Below are positions 35,937-46,965 of a stretch of 64,000 nucleotides of DNA, piece by piece (positions within the stretch are counted from its first letter, which is position 1; every line of letters starts with the position of its first letter). The position numbers and the translations under genes were made by a program. The notes under the pieces are model-generated. The model did not search any database and had not been told where the DNA came from. It saw nothing but the letters and a program-made list of their open reading frames with translations. The stretch spans positions 78,666,669-78,730,668 of the forward strand of contig CM043958.1 in the NCBI GenBank assembly GCA_014529385.2. Reading direction: 5' to 3'. This stretch comes from Adiantum capillus-veneris (Eukaryota > Streptophyta > Polypodiopsida > Polypodiales > Pteridaceae).

Positions 35937-38900
35937 TCAGTCCACAAAGGGGAGTAAGCCCAAAGCTTTGCGGAAAGCTTCAAGCTTCTCACGAGACAAT
36001 GCCTTTGTGAAAAGATCTGCAAGGTTGTCCTGTGTTGGCACATAAGCCAAGCTGATCTCTCCTGCTGAGAGCCTCTCCCTGACATAGTGGTAATGCACCT
36101 CAATGTGCTTTGTGCGAGCATGAAAAACTGGGTTCCTCGCAACTGCCAATGCGCTCTGACTGTCAGTGTAGATAGTGTTGGCAGTGTCCTGTCCAACACC
36201 CAAGTCAGCCATAAGGCGTCTGAGCCATACACACTCAACCGTAGCTGTGAAGACTGCCCTGTACTCAGCCTCACAACTCGAAGTGGCCACAGTAGGTTGC
36301 TTCTTGCTCAACCATGATATACATGAACTGCCAAGCATGAAACAAAAACCACTTGTGGACACTCGCGTGTCAAAACAACCAGCCCAATCTGAGTCCGAAA
36401 AAGCATGTAAGTCTGGTGGCAATGATCCCCCCTTGGGATAAAACAAGCCAAGATGTAAAGTGCCACTAAGGTAGCGGAAAATCCTCTTGACAGCCTGCCA
36501 ATGCTTAGACCCTGGGCTATGCATAAATCTGCTGACCTGCGAGACTGCAAACTGAATATCTGGCCTCGTGTTGCATACATAAATGAGGCAGCCAACAGCA
36601 GTTTGGTAAAGAGTGACATCAGCAGGATCGCCAGCATCATGTAGACTCAACTTCAAACCTGTTTCCATGGGAGTGGCAATAGGTTTGCAATCCTCAAGTC
36701 CAAACTTACATAGCAATGTCTCTATGTAACTTTTCTGACACAAGGCAATACCACCATCACACTGCTTAAACTGTATACCCAAGTAATGATGCAACAGCCC
36801 CAAATCTTTCATCTTGAAAGTAGCATTCAAATCAGCCTTAAATTCAGCAATATGTCTCTCATTTGGTCCAGTGATCAGCAAATCATCAACATAAAGAACC
36901 ACAATGAGAAATACATCATCCTCATGCTTTACATACAATGTGCTTTCTGTTGGACTGTTACGAAAGCCTCGTTTAACCAAATGAGTGTCAGCTTTCTCAT
37001 ACCAAGCACGAGGAGATTGCTTCAACCCATACAAAGCCTTCTTACATTTGCACACTTTGTCCTCTTGTCCTTTTATGACAAAACCGCGAGGCTGCGTTAC
37101 ATAAACTTCCTCAAATATGTCACCATTCAAGAAAGCAGTAACAATGTCTGATTGATGTACATCCCAACCAAAATGAGCTGCCAATGCACATAGAAAACGC
37201 ACAGTAGTCATACGACAAGTGGGAGCAAAAGTCTCTTCATAATCTATGCCTTTTTGTTGTGCATAACCCTTTGCAACAAGTCGAGCCTTATGGCGATCGA
37301 TCTCACCATCCGGCTTGCGTTTCAACTTGTAAACCCACTTCGTACCAATGGCCTTTTTGCCAGGAGGCAAATCACATAAAGTCCATGTGTCATTCTCTAT
37401 AAGTGCATCATATTCTGATTTCATGGCAGCAATCCAATTTTCTGAATTCTGTGCTTCATCAAAAGACAGAGGCTCCTCAACATCATGTAAACTAGACACA
37501 GCCAAAGCATAACAATCTGATGCATAAGATGCATGGCGAGAGCCTGAACGAGTACGAGTAGATAAAGGTGCATCCAATTTACTGTCACGCAAAGTGTGCA
37601 CCAGCCATTTTGGCATACCTCTAGCCTGCTCATTTTCAGCCCTTTCCTCATCAAGTACATCATGTACATCTGCATCAATAATAGGCTGTTCTAAAACATT
37701 TTCAGAAACCCCCATAGGCTGTACATTTGCCTCATTGGAACTTACATTCGTATTTCCACCACTGAAAAGAGGCAACAAAGTGTCATAAATGTCCTGTGAG
37801 CTTACATTACTATCTCTAGTACATGACAGCAAGGGTTGAACAGAATCTTCCACAAACACTACATCCCGTGAAACCAAAATACGTTTTGTTTGCGGATGAT
37901 ACAACCTGTAACCTTTGCTTTCAGCACTATAACCAACAAAAATACATTTGACAGCCTTATCATCCAATTTTCTGCGCTGCACTTGTGGCACCAAAGCATA
38001 TGCCAAACAGCCAAAAACACGCATGTGCTCAATAGAAGGTTTTCTATCATGCCATGCTTCATATGGAGTAATAGACTGCAAAGCTTTCGTAGGACACCTG
38101 TTAAGTACATAAGTGGCACACATGATGGCCTCAAGCCAAAAAGAATGCGGCAAAGCTTGACTTTTGACCATACATCGTGCCATTTCTGTTAGTGACCTGT
38201 TTTTCCTCTCAGCAACACCATTTTGCTGAGGTGTATAAGGCACTGTACATTGGTGTTTTATCCCACGACTAGCCAGAAATGCATTAAATTCATGAGACAT
38301 ATACTCCCCCCCTCGATCGGAACGGAGGGTGCCCATAGTACATTTTGAGACATTTTCAGCCATAGCCAAAAATTGTTTGAAGCACATAAAAACTTCGGAC
38401 TTCGCTTTAAGCGGAAATACCCACGCATGCCTGGAGTAATCATCAATGAAAGTCACGAAGTACAGGTAATTGCCCAAGGACGGAGTTTGCATGGGCCCAC
38501 AAACGTCACTATGCACAAGCTGCAACCTGCATGTGGCCCTAACTGAACCATCCTTTGGAAACTTAGAACGCTGCATTTTACCCAGAATACAGCCTTCACA
38601 AACATGTTTGATAGGTGCTTCAAGAGGCGGCAAAGAAGCAACCATATCAGATTTCTGCAAACGCAGCAAACTGGCAAAATTCAGATGACCAAAACGTGCA
38701 TGCCAAAGTTTTGCATCTGAAATAGCCCTTGAATCTGCAACAGCATTTGCAAAATTTTGTCCACACTTGTCATACAAAGTGAGCTTATACAGCCCACGGC
38801 ACAAAAGCTCAGATGCAACAATTTCATCACCAAAACTGAGATCATGAACTGTACATCTGTCATCCACAAATTTGACTACAAGTCCAAGTCTAGCAAGTGC

Positions 38901-40223
38901 GGATACAGACAAGAGATTCTTCTTGATCCCAGGTACATAAAGTGCATCAACAAGTGTGAAGGAACTGCCATTAGCAGCAGTGAGCACAATCTTTCCAACT
39001 CCCTGAACTGGATAAGAGGCGTTGTTGGCACAAGTGACTGAATTCCCATGAGGGACAGACTCGAGAGAGGTAAACAATTCACGATGTGAGGTAATGTGCT
39101 TTGTAGCACCACTGTCGAAATACCACACATGTGAATCTGCAGCAACTGACAAGCATGCATCATGGACAGCAGGATTGTAAGTGCACTCTGCGCTAAAAGC
39201 CCATTCTGCATCAACATCAGCATCACAATCTCCTTTCACAGAAGACTCAACAATGGCTGCATTTGTAGTGGAACCAGCATTTGCAGTGGAACCACCCTCT
39301 TTCTTCTTAGCCTCTTTGGCCTTCAACTTAGGACACGACTTGATCAAGTGATCATTGGCTTTACAATAATGGCAACGCATCTTCTTTTTGCCCTTATCAC
39401 CAGAATTGCCAGACGAAGTGCTGCCAGCAGAAGCATTAGGAACAGAATTTTTGCCACTCGCAGCAGAACCATAAGAAGTGGCTGCATTACTGTTACCACC
39501 CTTTCTTTGAGAAGCAATAAAAGCCTGTTCAACTGCACGCTGCCTAGTCCTGTTTTTTCTAGAAAGTGACTCTTGCAACAGCAATGTGCATAATGCATCA
39601 AACTTGACAACTTCAGGATTTCCTTGGGTCATCAGTCTCCAAGTACTAGCAAAAGTCTGGTAGGAATCTGGTAAGGCATCAAGAACAGTCTGCACAAGGG
39701 AACTGTCAGAAATGACTTCACCTGCAGAAATGAGTTGCTCATTGATATCCTTGACACTAGCAAGGAAAGTGTCCATATCATCTTCCTCATGCATAATCTT
39801 CGACTCTAGCTCTTTACGCAGCAAAGCAATTTTAGCCTCATTGCGGCTTGCATAAAGACCTGCTAGAATATCCCAAGCCTGTTTTGCAGATTTTGCTGAA
39901 CGGATGTGAGGAATAATGGTGCGCTTCACAGACAACGCAATCAATGCATGAGCCTGCGCATCCTTAACATCCCAACGAGCTTGTTCTGCTGTAGGCAAAA
40001 CAACTCTAACAGCTGCAATCCTTGCAGCAAGACCTGCAACATCCTCAATATCGCCTACATCTTCAGAACCAGGACGTACATCAATGCCCTGCACAATGTT
40101 CCAGACACCTTTTGACACAAGAACGTGTTGCATCATATAAGCCCACATAGGGTAGTTGTCCCCATCCAACCTGTCCTCAGCAGCAAACATCTTGAACACA
40201 TCTGTGTTGTTGTTGTCAGCCAT
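35937..40223 (-). CDS. Ty1/copia gag-pol polyprotein, intact, about 1,428 aa
   Basis: One uninterrupted frame with copia domain order. Gag carries a CHYCKANDHLIKSC knuckle (C-X2-C-X4-H-X4-C, residues 284-297). Then come an aspartic protease with DSGA at 370-373; integrase with HARFGH...CEGC zinc-binding and the DDE core (HSDVCGP, RSDRGGEY, QQNGVAERKNR); reverse transcriptase with QSDIVTAFLNGD and YVDD (1111-1114); and RNase H with DSDWAG (1277 onward), SCEAEYRAV and YTDSQSALAVA. It ends LPFVD. The frame is open 20 codons further upstream to 40283, but similarity to the gag copy near 14 kb begins at MADNN, so I start there. No stop or frameshift was seen and all main catalytic motifs are present. 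It would be cleaved into capsid, protease, integrase and RT/RNase H. Confidence 0.95.
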   Translation of the reverse strand: MADNNNTDVFKMFAAEDRLDGDNYPMWAYMMQHVLVSKGVWNIVQGIDVRPGSEDVGDIEDVAGLAARIAAVRVVLPTAEQARWDVKDAQAHALIALSVKRTIIPHIRSAKSAKQAWDILAGLYASRNEAKIALLRKELESKIMHEEDDMDTFLASVKDINEQLISAGEVISDSSLVQTVLDALPDSYQTFASTWRLMTQGNPEVVKFDALCTLLLQESLSRKNRTRQRAVEQAFIASQRKGGNSNAATSYGSAASGKNSVPNASAGSTSSGNSGDKGKKKMRCHYCKANDHLIKSCPKLKAKEAKKKEGGSTANAGSTTNAAIVESSVKGDCDADVDAEWAFSAECTYNPAVHDACLSVAADSHVWYFDSGATKHITSHRELFTSLESVPHGNSVTCANNASYPVQGVGKIVLTAANGSSFTLVDALYVPGIKKNLLSVSALARLGLVVKFVDDRCTVHDLSFGDEIVASELLCRGLYKLTLYDKCGQNFANAVADSRAISDAKLWHARFGHLNFASLLRLQKSDMVASLPPLEAPIKHVCEGCILGKMQRSKFPKDGSVRATCRLQLVHSDVCGPMQTPSLGNYLYFVTFIDDYSRHAWVFPLKAKSEVFMCFKQFLAMAENVSKCTMGTLRSDRGGEYMSHEFNAFLASRGIKHQCTVPYTPQQNGVAERKNRSLTEMARCMVKSQALPHSFWLEAIMCATYVLNRCPTKALQSITPYEAWHDRKPSIEHMRVFGCLAYALVPQVQRRKLDDKAVKCIFVGYSAESKGYRLYHPQTKRILVSRDVVFVEDSVQPLLSCTRDSNVSSQDIYDTLLPLFSGGNTNVSSNEANVQPMGVSENVLEQPIIDADVHDVLDEERAENEQARGMPKWLVHTLRDSKLDAPLSTRTRSGSRHASYASDCYALAVSSLHDVEEPLSFDEAQNSENWIAAMKSEYDALIENDTWTLCDLPPGKKAIGTKWVYKLKRKPDGEIDRHKARLVAKGYAQQKGIDYEETFAPTCRMTTVRFLCALAAHFGWDVHQSDIVTAFLNGDIFEEVYVTQPRGFVIKGQEDKVCKCKKALYGLKQSPRAWYEKADTHLVKRGFRNSPTESTLYVKHEDDVFLIVVLYVDDLLITGPNERHIAEFKADLNATFKMKDLGLLHHYLGIQFKQCDGGIALCQKSYIETLLCKFGLEDCKPIATPMETGLKLSLHDAGDPADVTLYQTAVGCLIYVCNTRPDIQFAVSQVSRFMHSPGSKHWQAVKRIFRYLSGTLHLGLFYPKGGSLPPDLHAFSDSDWAGCFDTRVSTSGFCFMLGSSCISWLSKKQPTVATSSCEAEYRAVFTATVECVWLRRLMADLGVGQDTANTIYTDSQSALAVARNPVFHARTKHIEVHYHYVRERLSAGEISLAYVPTQDNLADLFTKALSREKLEAFRKALGLLPFVD

Positions 40224-40571
40224 GGTAAATGCTGCACCTGATGTGAAAACTGCCCGAAAATAGGAGAAATGCAGCGGGAACAACTTGTGCTATATAGCAC
40301 AAACCGTAGAAGACTATAAGGCACCTGTTATGCAGAAAACGGCACTGACAGAAAATCTGCACAAAATGACGAAATAACCTGTGCAGTACTGCCCGTAGTG
40401 GAAACGGAGGCCGAAATGAGCCCAAATCAAAATTCTGAGCAGACCAAGCTCTTCGAGCTTACCCAAAATATTTGTCGACCTGCGAACGCTCGCCAAAGCT
40501 CACTGAAATCGGAGAAAGTGAGCAGGCGTGTGCTGGAGCAGCTGGCGACTAAGCCCGGGAGGACGTGACCT

Positions 40572-40583
40572 GCTCTGATACCA
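40572..40583 (-). other. Primer-binding site for initiator tRNA-Met
   Basis: The minus strand reads TGGTATCAGAGC, complementary to the 3' end of plant initiator tRNA-Met, 2 bp inside the 5' LTR. This is the standard site for plant copia elements. Confidence 0.93.
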
Positions 40584-40585
40584 AT

Positions 40586-40812
40586 TGTTGGAATTAGGGT
40601 TGCAGAGAAACACACACAGCTTGGAGAAGACGAAGGAAGCTCAAGGCACACAATAGAGAGTGTGTTACTTAGTGTGCAATGGAAAGATAGATAGCCCTAG
40701 AGTGATGGGCGTATATACAATGCACGGGGGAAAAAACCTCCTAAAGAGGGAAAAAATGCCCCGGCGGTCCTAGTGTGTTCACACACATCACTACCACATG
40801 TATATGGTAACA
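40586..40812 (-). repeat. 5' LTR of the complete copia element
   Basis: 227 bp, identical to 35635-35861. On the minus strand it opens TGTTACC and closes CCAACA. It should carry the element promoter and transcript start; no distinct TATA box is claimed. Confidence 0.95.
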
Positions 40813-41810
40813 GAGCAATAATTTAATGGTATCCATTTAAAGCCATCATTCCTTATCTCCAAAGATAAAAAAACACAACCAAACACTTAAGCCTTTGCCA
40901 CCGCAAGCCAAAAAGGTAGAGATGGTTATAGAATCCTAACTAAATTTAACTTTACATGTTTTCTTGTGGGGTAAAGCAAGGAAAGAGTCATTATGTATGT
41001 TTCTTTTCTTTTTTCTGGGCAGTAAAGGCCTACATCTTCAAGCTTACAAAGACTTATTGTTCTTTTGTGAGAAACACAATCCTAGCAAATGATAAGATCA
41101 TGATGTTAGTTGTTAGTAGACCCATTCTTATTGTGCTCCTAAAGTGATCCTCTGTCTTCTTTTGCTTCTACATGAAAGATATTCTTATATGTTTGGGCCG
41201 TGCGGGGCATCTCGGGGTCCGGGGGGGGGGGGGGGGGATTGTGGGTGGTTTGGGTGGTTGTACTCACCTTCCAAAAATCACTTGTAGCATGTGCATTGAA
41301 GAGATATTTGTAAAACTTCTACATACACACACTTCACCGTGAATCCAAAGACCCCTTTTCCTTTACAAACCCCTCCTGTAAATGTAATTATGTAACTTTG
41401 TAAAATTTTCAAAAAACCCTCCTGATGAGAACTCATGGGGTACGCTTACAAATTCTGTGGTGGAACCCTTGAAAGAGCATTTTATAAGCGTAAGCATAGT
41501 GTGTGGACCTGTGTTGGGTGAAGGTACCTTTTGTATGTCTTGTCTCTGCGTTACACGTGGATAAACTCTCTTTGCAACCACAAAATAAGTCTCCGTTAGA
41601 TATAATGGGCCAGAATCCCTCTCCCTTTTATAATAGTATAGATGAATAGATAGTGACTTTTTCATTTAGGATGTATGGCAATTTTATCTAAGGGTGAATG
41701 TGAGAGGAAGTTGCAATGCATAAAAGAAGGATTGCAAGCTGTAAGAAGGTCTATTCTCTCCTTTCCTTTTGCAACTATCTCTTTCCAGAGAAGTGTGTGG
41801 TTGTATGCTT

Positions 41811-41838
41811 GGGGCGGGGGCGGGGGCTGGGGCCGGGG
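41811..41838 (+). other. G-quadruplex motif
   Basis: Five runs of four or five G separated by C, C, CT and CC within 28 bp. A separate run of about 18 G lies at 41221-41238. Confidence 0.8.
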
Positions 41839-42979
41839 CATTGTGTGTGTGTAAAACAAATTTTATCCCTATCTTCATAAAAAACATTCTTTCTTTGAAG
41901 GGGCTCCATGCCATGGATTGAGAAAAAGGAAATCTCTAGGAAGGAATGATGCACTATTGCTCCACATCACCACAATGAATAGAACTACAATGTCAAATCG
42001 AGATCATAAAATTGGTATTTTGAGATCAAGCACTTGAAAAAGTAGTGCCAAATAATTCATTGCCTATTCCTCATTCAATTGAAGAATATCTCTTTCCTAA
42101 ATTTGCTTTCACATACTCATTCCACGCAAACACTATTTTTATTCAAGGTATCCATTGCTTTCTAGTCTTCCTTTATGAGATTAAGCTTAAAAAATACCTA
42201 GAATTAGAATCTTCCCCTCAATGAAGTGATGATTTTCTCTGCAAACATTTCATCAATTGCTTTCTATTCCTTCTTTATGAGATTAATCTTGAAAAGGCCC
42301 TAGAATCTTCTCCTCAATGAAGTTGATGATTTTTTTCCTCGCAAAGTACGTCCGATGAAGCTTCGCATGCTTGCGCTATGCGAGATTTTGGAGCCCTAAA
42401 GGAAGTATAGAAAAGCCTATGATTCTATTCTCAAGATTATTGGTAATCCCTAATACAAATATACAAAGGCCTCATTATAGTACGAATTTCATACATAATT
42501 TTTGATTTGCCACAAGTATCTTGTACGGCAAGAAGAAACTTTCAAAATCATCTCATTGGAAAGCACAAACTTTTGGGTGTAAAGGGATTGATTGTTAAGA
42601 GAATAAAGTAAAGCATAGTATCGATGCAAATGCTAAAAAACAACACCATAATTTAAGGGAAAAAGATAAATAATCAGGACCTTTAAATTAATCTTGCTTT
42701 GTGAAGTCAATTATTTTTCTTTAGGTCCTTAATTGAACAAAGATTTTACCCACCATTAATGCCACCATTAAAAACATCAACCTTTCCACCACAGGTCTTG
42801 TTTCCTTGTGGCCGGTACGAGTTTATTTATCATGTTTCAAAACGCGTGGGCGTCTTTAAGGACTTGTGAATATAGATGCCAAATTGGATTACGGTTGTAA
42901 AGCAACATATTGTACAAAAAAAGTTGCACAATCGCAAAAGCCTAAATCATCTCACAACTTTTGTGTGTGTGTTTGTGTG

Positions 42980-42982
<3 letters not shown>

Positions 42983-43030
<48 letters not shown>
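42983..43030. repeat. (GT)n then (GA)n microsatellite
   Basis: GT 42962-42980 with breaks, GA 42983-43030. Confidence 0.95.
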
Positions 43031-43035
<5 letters not shown>

Positions 43036-43315
43036 TCAATTTTCTGCTATTAGTAAAAAAAACGATAGAGTCCTACTAAAGCTAACCCTAAAGTGGATAA
43101 TTAAACACTTTTTTTCTACTATGTCCCTTTAGCAGAGAAAATTTCAAGAGTTTTTATAAGTGGTGTGGAATGAATTTTGGAGAATTTGAAGCTAGACTTG
43201 TCAAAAAAAGCAAGCAGTGTGGTTGATTCTCGAGAATTCCCAACTAGAAGGAATCAACCAGAGATGCCTTTTGTTTTGCAGAGAAAAGTACATGACAAAA
43301 AAGATGAAGCTTTCC

Positions 43316-43320
<5 letters not shown>

Positions 43321-43361
<41 letters not shown>
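43321..43361. repeat. (TC)n microsatellite
   Basis: 41 bp of TC. Confidence 0.97.
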
Positions 43362-43363
<2 letters not shown>

Positions 43364-44133
43364 GCATGTCGCACTTGCCTAGTTGATGATAATGCAACAA
43401 AAAATCATCTGACAAATCTAGGGAACAAGGAATGTTGTGCAAGTCATGCATGTGAGATTACACCATTGCAAGAAAGGGTGCGACATTTGTTGCCCATGAA
43501 GACATTTTTGAGTGGAGTGGACACATCGCTCCTCTTCTCTTCTGCCTCATGTTGCAATGCAACCCTCTTCTTCTCTGTCTGCACCTCACGGTACAAGGCA
43601 ACACTATTCTTCAACGCAACGGAGCTGTTTGCTTATGCCGGACAAAATGGGGAGGAGGGATACTCGTTTTTAAATTAATGCATTTCAAAATGGAGCGAGT
43701 AGGTGGGTCTAGTTTTGGATTGAGGATAACTAGCTAGAATCTTGGGAGTTGCCTTTGGTTTAAGAAAGGAATAAGTCAACGGAGGAGGCTCGGGAGAGGC
43801 AACTGGTAGATCAATGTAGGTGGCAGGGGAGGCATCTGGGAGTAAACTGGCATTGGTGGCCAATGGTAGGAGGAGATGAACAACATGAGGTGAAGACAAG
43901 AGATGCATGAGGTAAGCAGGGGAGCCACATAACGCCAAGGGAGGGAAGGAATCCTAGAGTTGGCAACTAGACTCACGTGGTGAACTCGTTGAGGATAGAA
44001 TTTTGTCTCTAAGTGTGAGGCAACGAGCATGAATTTGGGCTATTGTAGCAAAACAAAATGATGATTTTAGTGAGGCTTCAAGTTGAAATGGGATTTCCAC
44101 TAGAATCTACGAAGATTCTATGCAATGAAGAGC

Positions 44134-44231
44134 AAAGTTGATCAAAAACACATATTCATTTAAATCGTCAATTTGCTCAAATTTGGAATTTAGAAAATTG
44201 TCTAAAGTTGATCAAAAACACATATTCATTT
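44134..44231 (+). repeat. 28-bp direct repeat abutting the truncated LINE
   Basis: 44134-44161 and 44204-44231 are identical 28-mers containing GTTGATCAAAAACACAT, 70 bp apart. The second copy ends exactly at the LINE breakpoint at 44232. Confidence 0.85.
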
Positions 44232-44315
44232 GAGCTCAGACCGAGCCTTGAGGGTCATAGGAGTACAAGTTGTCTGCGTGGCAAAGAAACCACTACTACT
44301 TCGAGGCTTTACTTA

Positions 44316-44660
44316 TTACAAGATGTTATGTATTGTTCTAGACCAGTCCTCTGAGGCTTGTTTGCCTCCGATCATGTGGATGATCACTCTGCTCTCTTGT
44401 ATGATTTCACAAAAGCTTGCCACAGCCAGATCCCCCTCAAACATGCGGCAGTTCCTTGCTTGCCAAATATGGTGCAAGAAGTAGTACCTGATTATTTTAG
44501 TGCAGACAAGAAGAGCATGACTTCCCAACCTGTTACTACCAAAGAACAGATCATTCTTGAAGAATTTAATTTCCCATGTCCGTTGAATCCACTTGCATAT
44601 TTTCCCAGCCATGCCCCTGATTGCCTGGCATCCCATGAAAAGGTGGGCTAGGTCTTTCAC
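44316..44660 (-). pseudogene. LINE zinc-binding C-terminal domain remnant
   Basis: LAHLFMGCQAIRGMAGKICKWIQRTWEIKFF and KIIRYYFLHHIWQARNCRMFEGDLAVASF parallel 48713-49198. The upstream part continues in another frame to about 45000. Confidence 0.8.
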
Positions 44661-45816
44661 TAGCTATTCTGCACCCTGAGCAACGATCGGACCCGATGCC
44701 TCTGTCTTGTATCTTTACGCTCGTCAACAGGGCACCCCACATCACTTTTCACAGAAATATCTTCATATACTAAGGCCACCTTGGTTTCCAGATGTTCTCC
44801 ATGACTCTCTCCCACCGTTTTTCCGTCCAGTGCCTCTTCCATAATTTGTTGAGGGGGCTACACCAATTAGCCTCGTGCATGAATGTATGGTAAATGCCTT
44901 TAGCATGTGGTTTCCAAAAAAGGCTACTCCCGGGCAATCTCCAAGTGTACCATTCAAAGTTGGATTCACAAATTGGCATCACCACCTTATCAAGCTCTTT
45001 CATCACCCTATAGACTAGTAAGATCTCAAAGCCATTTAGTTGAAATTGGATGGCTAAAGAGTCAACAGTTTTCCAGCACTTCCTGTTGCCATCCCAGAAT
45101 TGCTCTAGTCAAACGAGCCCCTTATTATTCACATTTCTGGCCATTTCTATCCAATAGGAGCTTTGCGACGGCCCCAATATTTTAGAGAGCCAAGGGGACC
45201 AATGAAAAATGGAGTTCTTAAAGTATCTGGTTACTTCCCCCATTCCAAAACCTCAAGTGCACTTTTGCACTTCCTCATCAACTCCCCTGAGAGTCCACCA
45301 GATCTAAGATAAGACCACTTCGGGGCGAGAAGTTTGTCGTGCATCACAACCCCCTTCCACTTTCCCCCTTTTGATCCTAGTTATGTTGTATCAAGCATTT
45401 CCTTGGTCATGATAGCCCAAGCTTGGTCGTGTTTAGCCACTAAGACCATAAATTTGGCACAAAGGGCCTTAGCATGGGATACAAGGTTAAGAATGCCGAG
45501 CCCTCCTTGGTGTATCGAGCGAGCAACTACCTCCCATCTAGCCCACTGCCATGGCTGGGAGGTTTTCGTGTTGTTCTTCCAAAGAAACCTTTTCACTCGT
45601 TTTAAGAATTATTTCCAGTTACACTTAGCCATCTTGAGCATGGGGCTAAGGAAAGCAATTTATGGGATCATAAAAGCATTAATCACTCTAATTCGGCTTT
45701 GGAAGGGTAGGAGAACAAATTCCCATCTTCTGAATTGGCGCTTATTTTTTCAAGGACCCATTGAAATCTTTGATTGTGGGTTATGTCCACCCCTACGGGG
45801 GCTCCCAGGTGTCTAA

Positions 45817-46900
45817 CTACACTCCCTTTTGAGATAATCTCTCTTGTTCAAACTGCAGGGTCAAAAGAGTCGTTCTCGACAGGGAGATTAGTCTTGACTT
45901 CTCCATATTGCACTTGGACCCCAAGGCCACAAAAAATGTGTGCACAATCTCTAGAGCTCTCTTGAAAACATGAGGGCACGCATTCAAGAATAGGAGCGAA
46001 TCATCTGCGAACATTTTGGCCACTAGCTGTTCGCTGCTCGGCAATGCCAGACCTTGAATATCTTCCCACGCAGCACTCGCTTTGAGCATCGTAATGAGAG
46101 GATGCGACCCGATGGCAAAAAGCAAGGGGGCCAGGGGACATCCTTGCTTAATAGACCTTTTAACCTCAAAAGAGCCCACAATTCTGTCATTAAATAGGAG
46201 CTCTGATTGGCGCCAACGCCTAGTGTGTGTGTGAGGCGACAAAGGCAAGGTCCAAAGCCCAAAGCTCCCATGACTTCTTCTATATAGGACCATTCTATCC
46301 TATCATATATAGGCTTTGTCGATGTCCAGCTGTGCAGCAAGATGCACTCTTGCTTGGAGAAGGATGCATACTCTATTCCTACCATTGTTTTCAAGATAGT
46401 GTCATATATAGATCTCCCTTTAATGAACCCGTGTTGATGGGGAGAGATGATCCGACTCAAGAGGGGGCAAGTCTGAGAGCTATCGCCTTGGCAATAATTT
46501 TGTATGCTACTGACATCATCGTAATGGGACGCCAATGTTTAAGTTGAGAGCAACATATCTGTTTGGGGATGGGCTTGATAAGCCCTCTCTTAACACTTGC
46601 ATCTGATGACTCTTCGGAAACAACTTGATTGGCCATCTGTGTGACTGGACCCTTGAGATTGTCCCAAAATTCCCTGAAGAGTACTTCAGCCGTCAGCCCA
46701 ACCCTGCCGGGGGACTTTTCATTGCCAAGAGCTTTTAGTGCCGCTGAGCATTCCTCCTCAAAGAAGGCCTTTTCCATGGAGTTGGCTTCCTCGTGGTAAA
46801 CCTTCTTTTCAACACTTCCAAGTACAGACGCCCGGGCTTCTTCCACTTCCTGAGATTGGGTTTCTGGTTGACCGATAATCTGGCTTAGATACTTGAGCAT
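45817..46900 (-). pseudogene. LINE reverse transcriptase remnant
   Basis: Linker and finger region (KSPGRVGLTAEVLFREFWD, VKRGLIKPIPKQ, HWRPITMMSVAYKIIAKAIALRLAP), HGFIKGRSIYDTIL, a damaged motif A (a frameshift in the SWTSTKPIYDRIEW segment), motif B and an intact FADDSLLF motif C. Not translatable as one protein. Confidence 0.88.
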
Positions 46901-46965
46901 AATATAAGTGCAACCATCTCATCTTGGTTTTGAGCTGTATTCCCATTCTCATCATCGAGCTGCAA

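Larger units (their letters stand above)
35635..40812 (-). mobile_element. Complete Ty1/copia LTR retrotransposon, likely recently inserted
   Basis: A 5,178-bp element read on the minus strand. Two 227-bp LTRs (40586-40812 is the 5' LTR, 35635-35861 the 3' LTR) read identical base for base, begin TG and end CA. The element is flanked by a 5-bp target duplication, GAGCA, at 35630-35634 and 40813-40817. A primer-binding site lies 2 bp inside the 5' LTR and a purine tract abuts the 3' LTR. One open frame covers gag-pol. Identical LTRs and an intact frame mean the copy is young and may still be mobile. Same family as the copies at 13 kb and 60-64 kb. Confidence 0.97.
40818..44133. other. No gene recognised
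   Basis: Contains the G tract, the G-quadruplex motif, and GA and TC microsatellites. The 153-codon frame at 43217-43678 is largely repeat-derived and resembles nothing known. The 42120-42330 stretch repeats AAGCTT.AAAA..CCTAGAAT and ATGAAGT.GATGATTTT phrases twice, about 115 bp apart. Confidence 0.5.
44232..46965 (-). mobile_element. LINE fragment (RT to zinc-binding domain), truncated at both ends
   Basis: Closely related to the 48.5-54.0 kb LINE. It begins (5' side) near 46965 in the endonuclease-RT linker and stops at 44232 in GAGCTCAGACCGAGCC, about 70 bp short of the 3' palindrome and A-tail that the relative has. RT pieces include 46457-46900, 46023-46535 and 45817-46293, with QGCPLAPLLF and FADDSLLF. 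The missing 3' end is unusual for a normal LINE insertion. Confidence 0.9.

Noticed and set aside
36087-39610. Many 60-145 codon frames inside the copia polyprotein region, both strands
   Set aside because: Shadows of the intact gag-pol frame.
40286-40425. Extra N-terminal copia coding sequence upstream of MADNN
   Set aside because: Not conserved with the gag copy at 14.2 kb; treated as leader.
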